The notes under the pieces were generated by a model. That model did not search any database, was not told where the DNA came from, and saw only the letters and a list, made by a program, of their open reading frames with translations. The translations under genes were made by a program, and so were the position numbers. From Shinella sp. XGS7 (GTDB lineage Bacteria > Pseudomonadota > Gammaproteobacteria > Burkholderiales > Burkholderiaceae_C): a DNA stretch of 64,000 bases. How positions within the stretch are numbered: the first letter of the stretch is position 1; every line of letters starts with the position of its first letter. Positions 56,334 through 64,000 of the stretch are shown here, piece after piece. The stretch lies in assembly GCF_020535565.1 (NCBI RefSeq), contig NZ_CP084758.1, positions 2,679,001 through 2,743,000 on the forward strand. Reading direction: 5' to 3'.

Positions 56334-57026
56334 ATGACGCCCGTCGCCCCCATCGCCGCCTCGGCGCGCCGCCATCTGCTGCGCACCTTTGTCACCGGCT
56401 CCCTGACCCTGCTGCCCCTGGTGGCCACCCTGGCCCTGCTGGGCTGGGTCGTGACCCTGCTGCTGCAGTTCATCGGCCCGGGCAGCTGGCTCGGGTCCCT
56501 GCTGGGGCGCCTGGGCCTGCAGCTGACCGACTCGGCCCGCCTGGCCTATCTGCTGGGCCTGGCCCTGGTCGTGCTGGGGGTCTATCTGCTGGGCCTGCTG
56601 GTGGAGGCCCAGCTGCAGACCCGGCTGCGCGCCTGGCTGGAGCGCCTGATCGCGCGCATCCCGGTGGTGGGCACGGTCTACGAGCTGCTGCGCCGCATGG
56701 TGGAGATGATGTCCAAGCGCGACGAGGCGGGCGTGCGCGCCATGGCGCCGGTCTGGTGCCATTTCGGCGGGGTCAAGCCCGAGGGCGGGGCCCTGGTGCT
56801 GGGCCTGCTCTCCAGCCCCGAGCCGGTGACGATTGACGGCGTGGACTATGTGGCCGTGATCGTGCCCACCGCGCCGGTGCCGGTGGGCGGCGGCCTGCTC
56901 TACCTGCCCACCGATTGGGTGCGGCCGGCCGAGATGGGGGTGGAAGGCCTGACCAGCCTCTATGTGTCCATGGGCGTGACCACGCCCGAGGTGCTGGGCC
57001 GCGGGCGGCGGGGCGGCCCGGCATAA
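56334..57026 (+). CDS. DUF502 family membrane protein
   Basis: A 230-residue inner-membrane protein: two TM segments (about 20-45 and 63-88), then a soluble part with IPVVGTVYELLRRMVEMM and VIVPTAPVPVGGGLLYLP. These are the family marks. Function unknown. Start ATG at 56334 chosen because MTPVAPIAASARRHLLRTFV gives the usual spacing; ATGs at 56286/56289 are possible. The M3 peptidase gene begins 10 bp after its stop. Confidence 0.82.
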   Translation: MTPVAPIAASARRHLLRTFVTGSLTLLPLVATLALLGWVVTLLLQFIGPGSWLGSLLGRLGLQLTDSARLAYLLGLALVVLGVYLLGLLVEAQLQTRLRAWLERLIARIPVVGTVYELLRRMVEMMSKRDEAGVRAMAPVWCHFGGVKPEGGALVLGLLSSPEPVTIDGVDYVAVIVPTAPVPVGGGLLYLPTDWVRPAEMGVEGLTSLYVSMGVTTPEVLGRGRRGGPA

Positions 57027-57036
57027 ACTGCCGGGC

Positions 57037-58911
57037 ATGAATGCCCCCCTCGCCACCGCCCAGCAGTTCTTCGACCAGCTCAACCGCGAGTACCTCGCGG
57101 TGCACAAGGCCAAGGAGGACCTGTTCTGGTCCACCTATATGGGCACCAGCGAGGACCATGCCGGCTTCGCCGCGGCCGAGGCGCGCTACAAGGACTTCAT
57201 CGCCGACCCCCAGCGCCTGGCCCACACCCGCGCCCAGCTGGCCGCGGTGGAGACCGAGCCGGGTGACGCCGCCGCCGCCCTGCGCCACGGCCTGCGCGGC
57301 TGGCAGGCGCTGTTCGAGTCCCACATCCTGGAAAAGCCCGAGGCCCGGGCCCTGATGCGCGAGCTGATCGCGGCCGAGGCCGCGCTGTTCGCCGCCAAGA
57401 AGCAGCTCGCCCCCACGCACTTCAATGAGCGCGGCGAGCGCGAGGTGGCCAGCCTCAGCATGCTGGCCACCAATATGGCCACCAACCCCAGCGAGGCCGG
57501 CCGCCGCAGTTCCTTCGAGGCCTACGGCGAGGTGGAGCGCTGGGTGCTGGAGAACGGTTTCCTGGACCTGGTGCGCCTGCGCAACCGCCTGGCGCGCGCC
57601 CAGGGCTACGAGAACTACTTCGACTACAAGCTGCGCAAGAACGAGGGCATGAGCCCGGCCCAGCTTTTCGAGGTGCTGGACGACTTCCTGGCCCGCACCG
57701 AGGCCGCCCAGCAGCGCACGCTGGAGACCCTGGTGCAGCAGCATGGCCGCCAGGCCCTGGAGCCCTGGAATCTGCGCTACTTCAGCGGCGGCGATGTGGT
57801 GCGGCGCATGGATGCCTACATGCCCTTCGGCCCGGCCCTGCGGCGCTGGATCGAGAGCTTCCGTCGCCTGGGCATCAGCTACCGTGGCGCCACCCTGCAG
57901 CTGGATCTGCTGGAGCGCCAGGGCAAGTACCAGAACGGCTTCTGCCACGGCCCGGTGCCGGCCTTCTTTGACGCCGAGGGCCGCTGGGTGCCCGGCCAGA
58001 TCAATTTCACCGCCGAGGCCAAGCCCGACCAGGTGGGCAGCGGCCTGCGCGCCATCAACACCTTGTTCCACGAGGGCGGCCATGCCGCGCATTTCGCCAA
58101 TGTGACGCAGAACGCGCCCTGCTTCTCGCAGGAGTTCGCGCCGACCTCCATGGCCTATGCCGAGACCCAGTCCATGTTCTGCGACAGCCTGCTGGGCGAC
58201 GCCGACTGGCTCAAGCGCTATGCCCTGAATGCGGCGGGCGAGCCCATGCCCGACGCGCTGATCCGCGAGCGCATCGCCAGCCAGCAGCCCATGCGCGCCT
58301 TTGATGAGCGCGCCATCGCGGTCGTGCCTTACTTCGAGGCCGCGCTGTATGCGCTGGATGAGGCCGAGCTCACGCCCGCCGCGGTGCAGGCCCTGGCCCG
58401 CGCCACCGAGCAGCGCGTGCAGGGCCTGGCCGCCGGGCCGCGGCCCCTGCTGGCCGTGCCGCATCTGCTGAACCAGGAGTCCGCCGCCTCCTACCAGGGC
58501 TATCTGCTGGCCCATATGGCGGTCTACCAGACCCGCGCCCACTTCCTGCGCGAGCAGGGCTATCTCTGCGACAACCCCGCCATCGGCCCGGCCCTGGCCG
58601 AGCATTACTGGGGGCCCGGCAACAGCATCGATCACGATGCCACCCTGCGCCGCCTCACCGGCGAGGGCTTCAACGCCCGCTATCTGGCCGAGGCCTGCAA
58701 CGAGACCGTGGAGGAAGCCTGGGCCCGAGCCCAGGCGGCCATGGCTGCCGCCGCCCAGCGCCCGGCCCAGGCGGGCCTGGACAGCCTGGACGCGCAGATC
58801 CGCATCGTGCATGGCAGCGAAGTCCTGGCCGACAGCCGCGAGGGCGAGGCCGTGCTGTGCGAGCGCTTCGAGCGCTGGGTGGCCGAGCATTACGCGCCGA
58901 CCGCGGCCTGA
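57037..58911 (+). CDS. M3-family zinc metallopeptidase (oligopeptidase-like)
   Basis: A 624-residue cytosolic peptidase without signal peptide. The active site HEXXH is at 345-349 (FHEGGHAAHF: His345, Glu346, His349), followed by the downstream glutamate region (SMAYAETQSMF). The N-terminal helical domain (1-200) is typical. Probably degrades short peptides. It is 10 bp after the DUF502 gene and 2 bp before the YgjP-like gene, which suggests co-transcription. Confidence 0.88.
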   Translation: MNAPLATAQQFFDQLNREYLAVHKAKEDLFWSTYMGTSEDHAGFAAAEARYKDFIADPQRLAHTRAQLAAVETEPGDAAAALRHGLRGWQALFESHILEKPEARALMRELIAAEAALFAAKKQLAPTHFNERGEREVASLSMLATNMATNPSEAGRRSSFEAYGEVERWVLENGFLDLVRLRNRLARAQGYENYFDYKLRKNEGMSPAQLFEVLDDFLARTEAAQQRTLETLVQQHGRQALEPWNLRYFSGGDVVRRMDAYMPFGPALRRWIESFRRLGISYRGATLQLDLLERQGKYQNGFCHGPVPAFFDAEGRWVPGQINFTAEAKPDQVGSGLRAINTLFHEGGHAAHFANVTQNAPCFSQEFAPTSMAYAETQSMFCDSLLGDADWLKRYALNAAGEPMPDALIRERIASQQPMRAFDERAIAVVPYFEAALYALDEAELTPAAVQALARATEQRVQGLAAGPRPLLAVPHLLNQESAASYQGYLLAHMAVYQTRAHFLREQGYLCDNPAIGPALAEHYWGPGNSIDHDATLRRLTGEGFNARYLAEACNETVEEAWARAQAAMAAAAQRPAQAGLDSLDAQIRIVHGSEVLADSREGEAVLCERFERWVAEHYAPTAA

Positions 58912-58913
58912 GC

Positions 58914-59423
58914 ATGCAGCCTGTGCTGAAGTACCTGGCCGGCTATCCCGCCGCGCTGCAGGCCCAGGTGCAGGGCCTGATCGAGGCGGGTCGCCTGGGC
59001 CCCTATCTGGCCGAGCGCTATCCCGAGGCGCATGAGGTGCGCAGCGACAAGGCCTTGTTCGATTACACCCAGGCCCTCAAGCAGCGCTTCATGCGCAATG
59101 CCGAGCCGCTCAACAAGGTCTGCTTCGACGCCAAGCTCAAGGTCATCCAGCATGCCCTGGGCACCCACACGCGGGCCCAGACCGTGCAGGGCGCCAAGCT
59201 CAAGACCCGCCGTGAGATCCGCGTGGCCACGCTCTTCAAGGAGGCGCCGGCCGACTTCCTGCGCATGATCGTGGTCCACGAGCTGGCCCATATCCGCGAG
59301 CTGGAGCACAACAAGGCCTTCTACCAGCTCTGCGAGCATATGGAGCCGCGCTACGGCCAGCTGGAGTTCGACCTGCGGCTGTGGCTGACGCAGCGGGAGC
59401 TGGGTGCCGTGGAGCAAGCCTGA
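58914..59423 (+). CDS. YgjP-like metallopeptidase-domain protein
   Basis: A 169-residue protein from the ATG at 58914 (AGC leader inside the previous stop context). The zinc motif HELAH is at 122-126 (VVHELAHIRELEHN), with the second His-rich part of the family's WLM/SprT-like domain. YgjP-type proteins are usually about 170-240 residues. Role unknown; possibly protein quality control. Two bases after the M3 gene. Its stop lies in a GAGGTCTGC-aacc-GCAGACCTC hairpin (59422-59443), a possible transcription end. Confidence 0.85.
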   Translation: MQPVLKYLAGYPAALQAQVQGLIEAGRLGPYLAERYPEAHEVRSDKALFDYTQALKQRFMRNAEPLNKVCFDAKLKVIQHALGTHTRAQTVQGAKLKTRREIRVATLFKEAPADFLRMIVVHELAHIRELEHNKAFYQLCEHMEPRYGQLEFDLRLWLTQRELGAVEQA

Positions 59424-59464
59424 GGTCTGCAACCGCAGACCTCACTTCACCCTAGACTCGGAAC

Positions 59465-59536
59465 GCCTCTGACCCGGATCTGCCGGACCGCACGGACACC
59501 TCGGTGTCGGCGCCAGAACCAGAGAGGGTCAGGGGC
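59465..59536. repeat. Nested inverted repeat (possible cruciform or RNA structure)
   Basis: Outer arms GCCTCTGACCC (59465-59475) and GGGTCAGGGGC (59526-59536) pair at 10 of 11 positions. Inside is GACACC-tc-GGTGTC (59495-59508). No gene covers it. There is no RYYYAAC/GTTRRRY core, so it is not an attC site. Confidence 0.5.
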
Positions 59537-59603
59537 ACCTATGCGTGGCATGCCGGGTGATGGGAAGGATGCGCAGGGCTCTCTTGCCCTGAGCTGGCTC
59601 AGC

Positions 59604-59819
59604 CTAGTTGCGCGCCGCGTCCATGCCCTCGAGCATGTCGGCCGTCATGCGCAGGGCCATGGCCAGCTTAGCCCGGCGCTCTGCCGAATCATGCTCGCCG
59701 GCGGGGCTTGTGACGGACAGGCCGGAGCCGCGCTCGCCGTTGATGATCATCAGCGATACCAGCTCGGCCTTTGTCTGCTGGAAAATCGTTTCGGTGATGT
59801 CATCGTACTTTCCGGTCAT
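59604..59819 (-). CDS. Small hypothetical protein
   Basis: 71 residues, not recognised. The N-terminal half (DDITETIFQQTKAELVSLMI) and C-terminal half (SAERRAKLAMALRMTADMLEG) look helical and amphipathic, with a Gly/Ser-rich turn between them. Codon use is less GC-biased than the neighbours. AGGGAGAACAGAC before the ATG is a good ribosome site, so translation is likely. It stands alone between two gene-free segments (59424-59603 with inverted repeats; 59820-59916). Confidence 0.6.
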   Translation of the reverse strand: MTGKYDDITETIFQQTKAELVSLMIINGERGSGLSVTSPAGEHDSAERRAKLAMALRMTADMLEGMDAARN

Positions 59820-59916
59820 GTCTGTTCTCCCTGCTTGTAGTTGGGCAGTCTAAACGCCTTGGCGCTGCCCGGCGTTGCTGGAGTCAAGACCTGACCCTTG
59901 GTGGGCTATCGAGCGC

Positions 59917-61443
59917 TCATCGCTCCTCCGGCGGCAGCAGATGCCGCATGCGCGCCTGCAGCCGCTTTTCCTCCCGCGTCAGCGCCTTCTCGTCCTGCTG
60001 GGCGGCCCGCCACAGGGCCAGGGCCAGCAGCACCAGCACCCCGGTGAAGGGCAGGGCGAAGACGATGGTGGCGGTCTGCAGGGCCTTGACCCCGCCCACG
60101 CCCAGCAGGCTGGCGGCAATGGCGGCCACCAGCAAGCCCCAGAGCAGCTTGAGCGGCGCGGGCGGATCGGCGCGGCCGCCGCTGCTCATGGTGGCCAGCA
60201 CCAGGGTGGCCGAGTCGCCCGAGGTGACGAAGAAGACCAGCACCAGCACCGTGGCCGCCAGGCTCAGCCAGGTGCTGCCGGGCAGGGCGTCGAAGACTGC
60301 GAACATGGCCGTGGCCACATCGCGGCTCACCGCGTCGGCAATCGGCAGGCCGCCGAAGATCTGCATATGCAGGGCGGTGCCGCCGAAGATGGCGAACCAC
60401 AGGGCTGCCGCCATGGTGGGTGCCAGCACCGTGCCCAGCACGAACTCCTTGATGGTGCGGCCGCGCGAGACGCGCGCGATGAACACGCCCACAAAGGGCG
60501 ACCAGCTGATCCACCAGGCCCAGTAGAAGATGGTCCAGTCGCTGACCCAGGCGCTCTCGCGGAAGGGCGTCATGCGCAGGCTCATGCGCAGCAGCTCGCT
60601 GAGGTAGCTGCCCAGGGCATTGCTCAGGTTGTCGATGATGGCCACCGTGGGCCCCAGCACGAAGACCAGCAGGGCCAGGCCGGCTGCCAGCAGCAGATTG
60701 GCGCTGGAGAGCCATTTCACCCCGCGCTCCACCCCGCTGATGGCCGAGATCAGGAACAGGGCCGTGGTCACCGCGATGATGGAGAGCTGGGCGCCCAGGC
60801 TCACCGGCACGTCGAAGAGCCGCGCCAGGCCGGCATTGATCTGCAGGGCGCCCACGCCCAGGGAGGCGGCCACGCCAAAGGCAGTGGCCACCAGGGCCAG
60901 GGTGTCCACCAGCGGGCCCAGGCGCGGCGCCCAGCGCCAGGGCAGGGTGGCGGTGACCGAGCTGATCAGGGCCGGCTTGTCGCGCCTGAACTGGAAGAAG
61001 GCGATGGCCAGGCCCACCATGCTGTACACCGCCCAGGGGTGCAGGCCCCAGTGGAAGAAGCTGTAGCGCATGGCGGCATTGGCCGCCTCGGGCGTGCGCG
61101 GGGCCACGCCCGGCGGCGGGTTGATGTAGTGGGAGATGGGCTCGGCCACGCCCCAGAACACCAGGCCGATGCCCATGCCCGCGGCAAAGAGCATGGAGAA
61201 CCAGGCGCCCAGGGAGAAGGCGGGCTCCTCGTCCTCGCCGCCCAGGCGCAGGCGCCCGGTGCGGCCGAAGGCCAGGACCAGGCTGGCCAGCACCAGGCCC
61301 AGCACCACCCACAGATAGAGCCAGCCCAGCTTGCGCGTCAGCTGGGCCAGGGCGCCGTCGAAGAAGGCGCCCATGCCGCTCGGGTTGAAAAGGCCCCACA
61401 GCACCAGGGCTGCGATGGTGAGGGCCGCGACGATCAGTTGCAT
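59917..61443 (-). CDS. BCCT-family betaine/choline/carnitine transporter
   Basis: A 508-residue, 12-TM secondary transporter. FSLGAWFSMLFAAGMGIGLV, FWGVAEPISHY and FFHWGLHPWAVY are family motifs including the Gly-rich helix and aromatic substrate box region (about 75-140), and WTIFYWAWWISWSPFVG (about 300-316). The C-terminal tail is basic and short. Probably imports a quaternary amine for osmoprotection or as nutrient. Start ATG at 61443; monocistronic. Confidence 0.93.
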   Translation of the reverse strand: MQLIVAALTIAALVLWGLFNPSGMGAFFDGALAQLTRKLGWLYLWVVLGLVLASLVLAFGRTGRLRLGGEDEEPAFSLGAWFSMLFAAGMGIGLVFWGVAEPISHYINPPPGVAPRTPEAANAAMRYSFFHWGLHPWAVYSMVGLAIAFFQFRRDKPALISSVTATLPWRWAPRLGPLVDTLALVATAFGVAASLGVGALQINAGLARLFDVPVSLGAQLSIIAVTTALFLISAISGVERGVKWLSSANLLLAAGLALLVFVLGPTVAIIDNLSNALGSYLSELLRMSLRMTPFRESAWVSDWTIFYWAWWISWSPFVGVFIARVSRGRTIKEFVLGTVLAPTMAAALWFAIFGGTALHMQIFGGLPIADAVSRDVATAMFAVFDALPGSTWLSLAATVLVLVFFVTSGDSATLVLATMSSGGRADPPAPLKLLWGLLVAAIAASLLGVGGVKALQTATIVFALPFTGVLVLLALALWRAAQQDEKALTREEKRLQARMRHLLPPEER

Positions 61444-61532
61444 ATCTGCCTTTCTGCGCGCTGCTTAAATCTTGGGCAGAGCAAACAAAGGCCTTTGCCG
61501 GCAAGCACTTGCGTGCATTCTGCGCAGGCCTT

Positions 61533-61563
61533 GCACCGACTTGTCCACAGCGGCTGTGGATGC
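61533..61563 (+). other. Inverted DnaA-box-like pair upstream of dusC
   Basis: TTGTCCACA (61541-61549, one mismatch to a DnaA box), with TCCACAG-cgg-CTGTGGA (61544-61560) forming a perfect 7-bp inverted repeat. The preceding TGCACCGAC matches the motifs at 54205 and 50938. It lies in the divergent dusC-BCCT gap. Confidence 0.45.
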
Positions 61564-61609
61564 TTCGGCTATGCTCTCGCCCCTCGCTGAAAGAGGATTG
61601 TCGCCTCCC

Positions 61610-62602
61610 ATGATTTTGCTGGCGCCCATGGAGGGCCTGCTGGACCATATGCTGCGCGATGTGCTGACCCAGGTGGGCGGCATTGATCGCTGTGTGTCCG
61701 AATTCATACGCATCACCGACCAGCTGCTGCCGGCGCGGGTCTTCACCCGCATCGTGCCGGAGCTGCGCCGGGGCAGCCGCACGGCCGCGGGCGTGCCCGT
61801 GCGCGCCCAGCTGCTGGGGTCCGACCCCGTCTGCCTGGCCGAGAACGCGGCCCGCCTGGCCACGCTGGCGCCCGAGGGCATAGACCTGAACTTCGGCTGC
61901 CCGGCCAAATGCGTGAACCGCCACCGCGGCGGCGCCGTGCTGCTGGACGAGCCCGAGCTGATCCACGAGATCGTGGCCGCGGTGCGGCGGGCCGTGCCGG
62001 TCCACATCCCCGTCTCGGCCAAGATGCGCCTGGGCTATGAGTGCGAGTCGCGCAGCCTGGACTGCGCCCTGGCCATTGCCGGTGCGGGCGCCAGCGAGCT
62101 GGTGGTGCACGGCCGCACCAAGGCCCAGGGCTACAAGCCGCCCGCCTTCTGGGACCGCATCGCCCCGCTGCGCGCGGCCCTGGCCATCCCGGTGGTGGCC
62201 AATGGCGAGATCTGGACCGTCGAGGACGCCCAGCGCGCCCGCGCCGAGTCCGGCTGCGAGCACCTGATGCTGGGCCGCGGCATGGTGGCCGATCCGGGTC
62301 TGGCCCTGGCGATCGCCAGCCCGGCGGCGCCGGCCCTGGCCTGGGCGGCCCTGCTGCCCCTGATGCAAGGCTTCTGGGCCCAGGTGCGGCAGAACGTGGC
62401 GCCGCGCCACCAGGCCGGCCGGCTCAAGCAGTGGCTGCACTATCTGCGTCGCCGCTATCCCGAGGCCGAGGAGGCCTACCAGCGCCTGCGCACGGTCAAT
62501 GATCCGCTGGCGCTGGAGCGCGGCCTGTTCGGCGGCGAGCCCCTGCCGCCGGTCGGTGCGCCCGCGCTTCAGGACAGTGAGTCGCTCGCCCTGCTGGCCT
62601 GA
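61610..62602 (+). CDS. dusC: tRNA-dihydrouridine(16) synthase DusC
   Basis: FMN enzyme that reduces U16 of tRNA. 330 residues. MILLAPMEGLLDHMLRDVL and ITDQLLPARVFTRIVPEL resemble E. coli DusC closely. The active site GCPAKCVNRHRGGAVLL holds the catalytic Cys, and LVVHGRTKAQGYKPPAFWD plus VVANGEIW are the FMN-binding motifs. Start ATG at 61610; an in-frame ATG at 61571 would add 13 unconserved residues. The 3' end overlaps the convergent unknown gene by 34 nt. Confidence 0.92.
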   Translation: MILLAPMEGLLDHMLRDVLTQVGGIDRCVSEFIRITDQLLPARVFTRIVPELRRGSRTAAGVPVRAQLLGSDPVCLAENAARLATLAPEGIDLNFGCPAKCVNRHRGGAVLLDEPELIHEIVAAVRRAVPVHIPVSAKMRLGYECESRSLDCALAIAGAGASELVVHGRTKAQGYKPPAFWDRIAPLRAALAIPVVANGEIWTVEDAQRARAESGCEHLMLGRGMVADPGLALAIASPAAPALAWAALLPLMQGFWAQVRQNVAPRHQAGRLKQWLHYLRRRYPEAEEAYQRLRTVNDPLALERGLFGGEPLPPVGAPALQDSESLALLA

Positions 62603-63033
62603 GCGGGCAGCGCGACGCCATACAGGTGAGGCCCTTCCTCACCGCGCAGCCACCAGGCTTCCAGCTCGGGAAAGCAGCGCATCAGCTCCTGCACCACCTC
62701 TTCGGGCCGGTAATGCAGGCGGCCGCTGCGCAGCACCGCCAGCCAGGGTTTGTGCAGGCCGAACCAGCAGGCCAGCGCGCCACCGCGGCGGCGCTGCAGG
62801 CGGCCTCTTGCCGTGCGGCTGGGCACCTGCATGCCCTCGGCGCGCTGGAAGTTCAGCACGAAGCGTGGCCGCTGGTACTTGTCCCACTGGATCTCGAAGG
62901 TCTGGACCATGCCGTCCTGCTGGCGGCGGAACTCGGTGAAGAGCGGGTGGGTGGCGCGCTGCCGCACAAAGCCCCGGGCTTCCACAAAGGGATAGAACTC
63001 GCGCTTGAGGGCTTCACGCAGGGGCTGGGCCAT
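62569..63033 (-). CDS. Hypothetical protein, convergent with dusC
   Basis: 154 residues, not firmly recognised. The N-terminal REFYPFVEARGFVRQRATHP and the strand QTFEIQWDKYQRPRFVLNFQ look like an alpha/beta fold similar in outline to DUF4304-type proteins. A basic loop (SRTARGRLQRRRGG) and Trp-rich C-terminal half follow. ATG at 63033 with GAGGAGAA upstream. Overlaps dusC by 34 nt at the 3' ends. It follows the chromate transporter gene by 25 bp and may be co-transcribed. Confidence 0.65.
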   Translation of the reverse strand: MAQPLREALKREFYPFVEARGFVRQRATHPLFTEFRRQQDGMVQTFEIQWDKYQRPRFVLNFQRAEGMQVPSRTARGRLQRRRGGALACWFGLHKPWLAVLRSGRLHYRPEEVVQELMRCFPELEAWWLRGEEGPHLYGVALPAQASRASDSLS

Positions 63034-63058
63034 GGTGCTTCTCCTCAGGCCAGGGCAT

Positions 63059-64000
63059 TCAAAGGCCGGGCAGCCAGGTCTTGAGGCCCAGGCCCAGCAG
63101 GGCGCAGAGCAACAAGACCTCCACCACCCCGCGCCGGGCCCGGATCAGGGCCAGGGCCGCGCCCAGGGCGAGCAAGGCCGCCGGCGCCTCGAAGCCGCCG
63201 CCAAAGCCCTGCGGCCACAGCAGGTGGTAGGCAAAGAACAGGGCCAGGTTCAGGATCACGCCCACCACGGCGGCGCTGATGGCCGTCAGCGGCCCGCTCA
63301 GGCGCAGGTCGCCGTGGGTGGACTCCACCAGGGGGCCGCCGGCCAGGATGAAGACAAAGGAGGGCAGGAAGGTGAACCAGCTCACCACGCAGGCCGCCAG
63401 CGTGCCCGCCACCCAGGGGGCGGCCTGCAGGGCCGCGAGCAGGGCCGGGTCTTGCCAGCCGGCCACAAAGCCCACAAAGGCCAGCACCATGATCAGCGGG
63501 CCCGGCGTGGTTTCGCCCAGGGCCAGGCCGTCCATCATCTGGCCGGCGCTGAGCCAGCCCTGCTGATGCACCGCGCCCTGGAACACATAGGGCAGCACCG
63601 CATAGGCGCCGCCAAAGGTGAGCAGGGCGGCCTGGCTGAAGAACAGGCCCAGGGCCGGCAGCAGGGGCAGGCTCCAGAGGGCGAGCAGGGGCAGGCCCCA
63701 GAGCAGGGTGGCCACCAGCAGCTGCAGGCCCAGGCGGGCGGGCCTGAAGCGGGCATGCGGCGGTGGGGGCGTGTCGTCATCGATCACGGCGGCGCGATGC
63801 GCGGCGTCGGCGCTGGCGGCCGGGTGGCCCGCAACGGCGGCGATGCGCTGGCGGCCCAGCCAGCCCAGCAGGGCGGCTGTGGCGATGATCAGGGGAAAGG
63901 GCAGCTGCAGGGCGAAGAGGGCGAGAAAGGCTCCGGCCGCCAGGCCCCAGAGCCAGGGGCTGCGACCGAGCACGCGGCTGCCCAGTCGCCAGGCCGCCTG
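63059..64000 (-). CDS. Chromate transporter (ChrA family), 5' partial
   Basis: The visible part is 313 codons; the frame stays open to the right edge, so the start and probably the first CHR domain lie outside. It contains a linker, then a second CHR domain with FFSQAALLTFGGAYAVLPYV and GLALGETTPGPLIMV, family motifs (TFGG, GETTPGP), and about six TM helices to the C-terminus. Exports chromate or transports related anions. The internal GTG at 63973 lies within a conserved stretch, so it is not the real start. Confidence 0.9.
   Translation of the reverse strand, partial: QAAWRLGSRVLGRSPWLWGLAAGAFLALFALQLPFPLIIATAALLGWLGRQRIAAVAGHPAASADAAHRAAVIDDDTPPPPHARFRPARLGLQLLVATLLWGLPLLALWSLPLLPALGLFFSQAALLTFGGAYAVLPYVFQGAVHQQGWLSAGQMMDGLALGETTPGPLIMVLAFVGFVAGWQDPALLAALQAAPWVAGTLAACVVSWFTFLPSFVFILAGGPLVESTHGDLRLSGPLTAISAAVVGVILNLALFFAYHLLWPQGFGGGFEAPAALLALGAALALIRARRGVVEVLLLCALLGLGLKTWLPGL

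Noticed and set aside
59465-59536. The nested inverted repeat as another attC site
   Set aside because: It lacks RYYYAAC and GTTRRRY cores and no cassette-like ORF layout surrounds it.

Overview
This window looks like a chromosomal segment of a high-GC, polarly or laterally flagellated betaproteobacterium of the order Burkholderiales (Rubrivivax/Roseateles/Inhella-like). The inference rests on strong GTG/CTG/GGC codon preference, betaproteobacterial small families (DUF1841, DUF3460, VF530), the order of the flagellar genes, and MinCDE and MetG that look betaproteobacterial. No rRNA or tRNA gene and no CRISPR array was recognised.

Layout. 0-0.5 kb: 3' end of a methyltransferase. 0.6-11.7 kb: plus-strand flagellar/chemotaxis block motA-motB-cheY-cheZ, then flhB-flhA-flhF-flhG-fliA and a soluble chemoreceptor. 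Two sigma-28 (FliA) promoters with exact 11-nt spacing precede motA and cheY. 11.7-13.9 kb: a lower-GC accessory insertion that I read as an integron cassette array without an integrase: one attI-like site very similar to attI of class 1 integrons, three promoterless cassette ORFs (DUF2314, DUF4304, DUF6429) and two attC sites in the canonical order on the minus strand. 13.9-26.6 kb: a dense signalling region (a diguanylate cyclase, a REC-PAS-GGDEF-EAL protein, a hybrid kinase with HPt, a membrane kinase, a frameshifted ANTAR response regulator and a 1222-residue multi-PAS kinase). 26.7-38.3 kb: minus-strand flgBCDEFGHIJKL, with an HDOD-domain gene translationally coupled to flgL. 38.5-40.2 kb: divergent flgA, flgM (own sigma-28 promoter) and flgN.

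40.2-50.4 kb: housekeeping and transport genes: DUF1841, a KefC/KefF-type potassium/proton efflux pair, a ParA-like ATPase, a MaoC-like protein, a LuxR-type regulator, scpA, DUF3460, a SulP transporter and metG. 50.4-51.1 kb: a 742-bp gene-free stretch between divergent metG and minC carrying a cluster of DnaA boxes (one perfect, three with one mismatch) and AT-rich tracts, resembling a replication origin or a DnaA-binding locus. 51.1-53.2 kb: minCDE. 53.2-64 kb: VF530, an acyltransferase, a membrane chemoreceptor, a 2Fe-2S ferredoxin, DUF502, an M3 peptidase, a YgjP-like metallopeptidase, a small unknown gene, a BCCT transporter, dusC, an unknown gene and the 3' part of a chromate transporter gene.

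How the genes fit together. FlhF and a P-loop-less FlhG probably set flagellar placement/number. FlhA/FlhB export rod and hook parts encoded by flgB-flgL. FlgM holds FliA until the hook is complete. FliA then reads motAB, cheYZ and flgMN from the promoters seen here. The c-di-GMP enzymes next to this locus probably tune motility against adhesion. The most unusual items are the integrase-less attI/cassette array, the DnaA-box-rich region, the degenerate FlhG, the frameshifted ANTAR regulator and the mosaic codon usage of minD.
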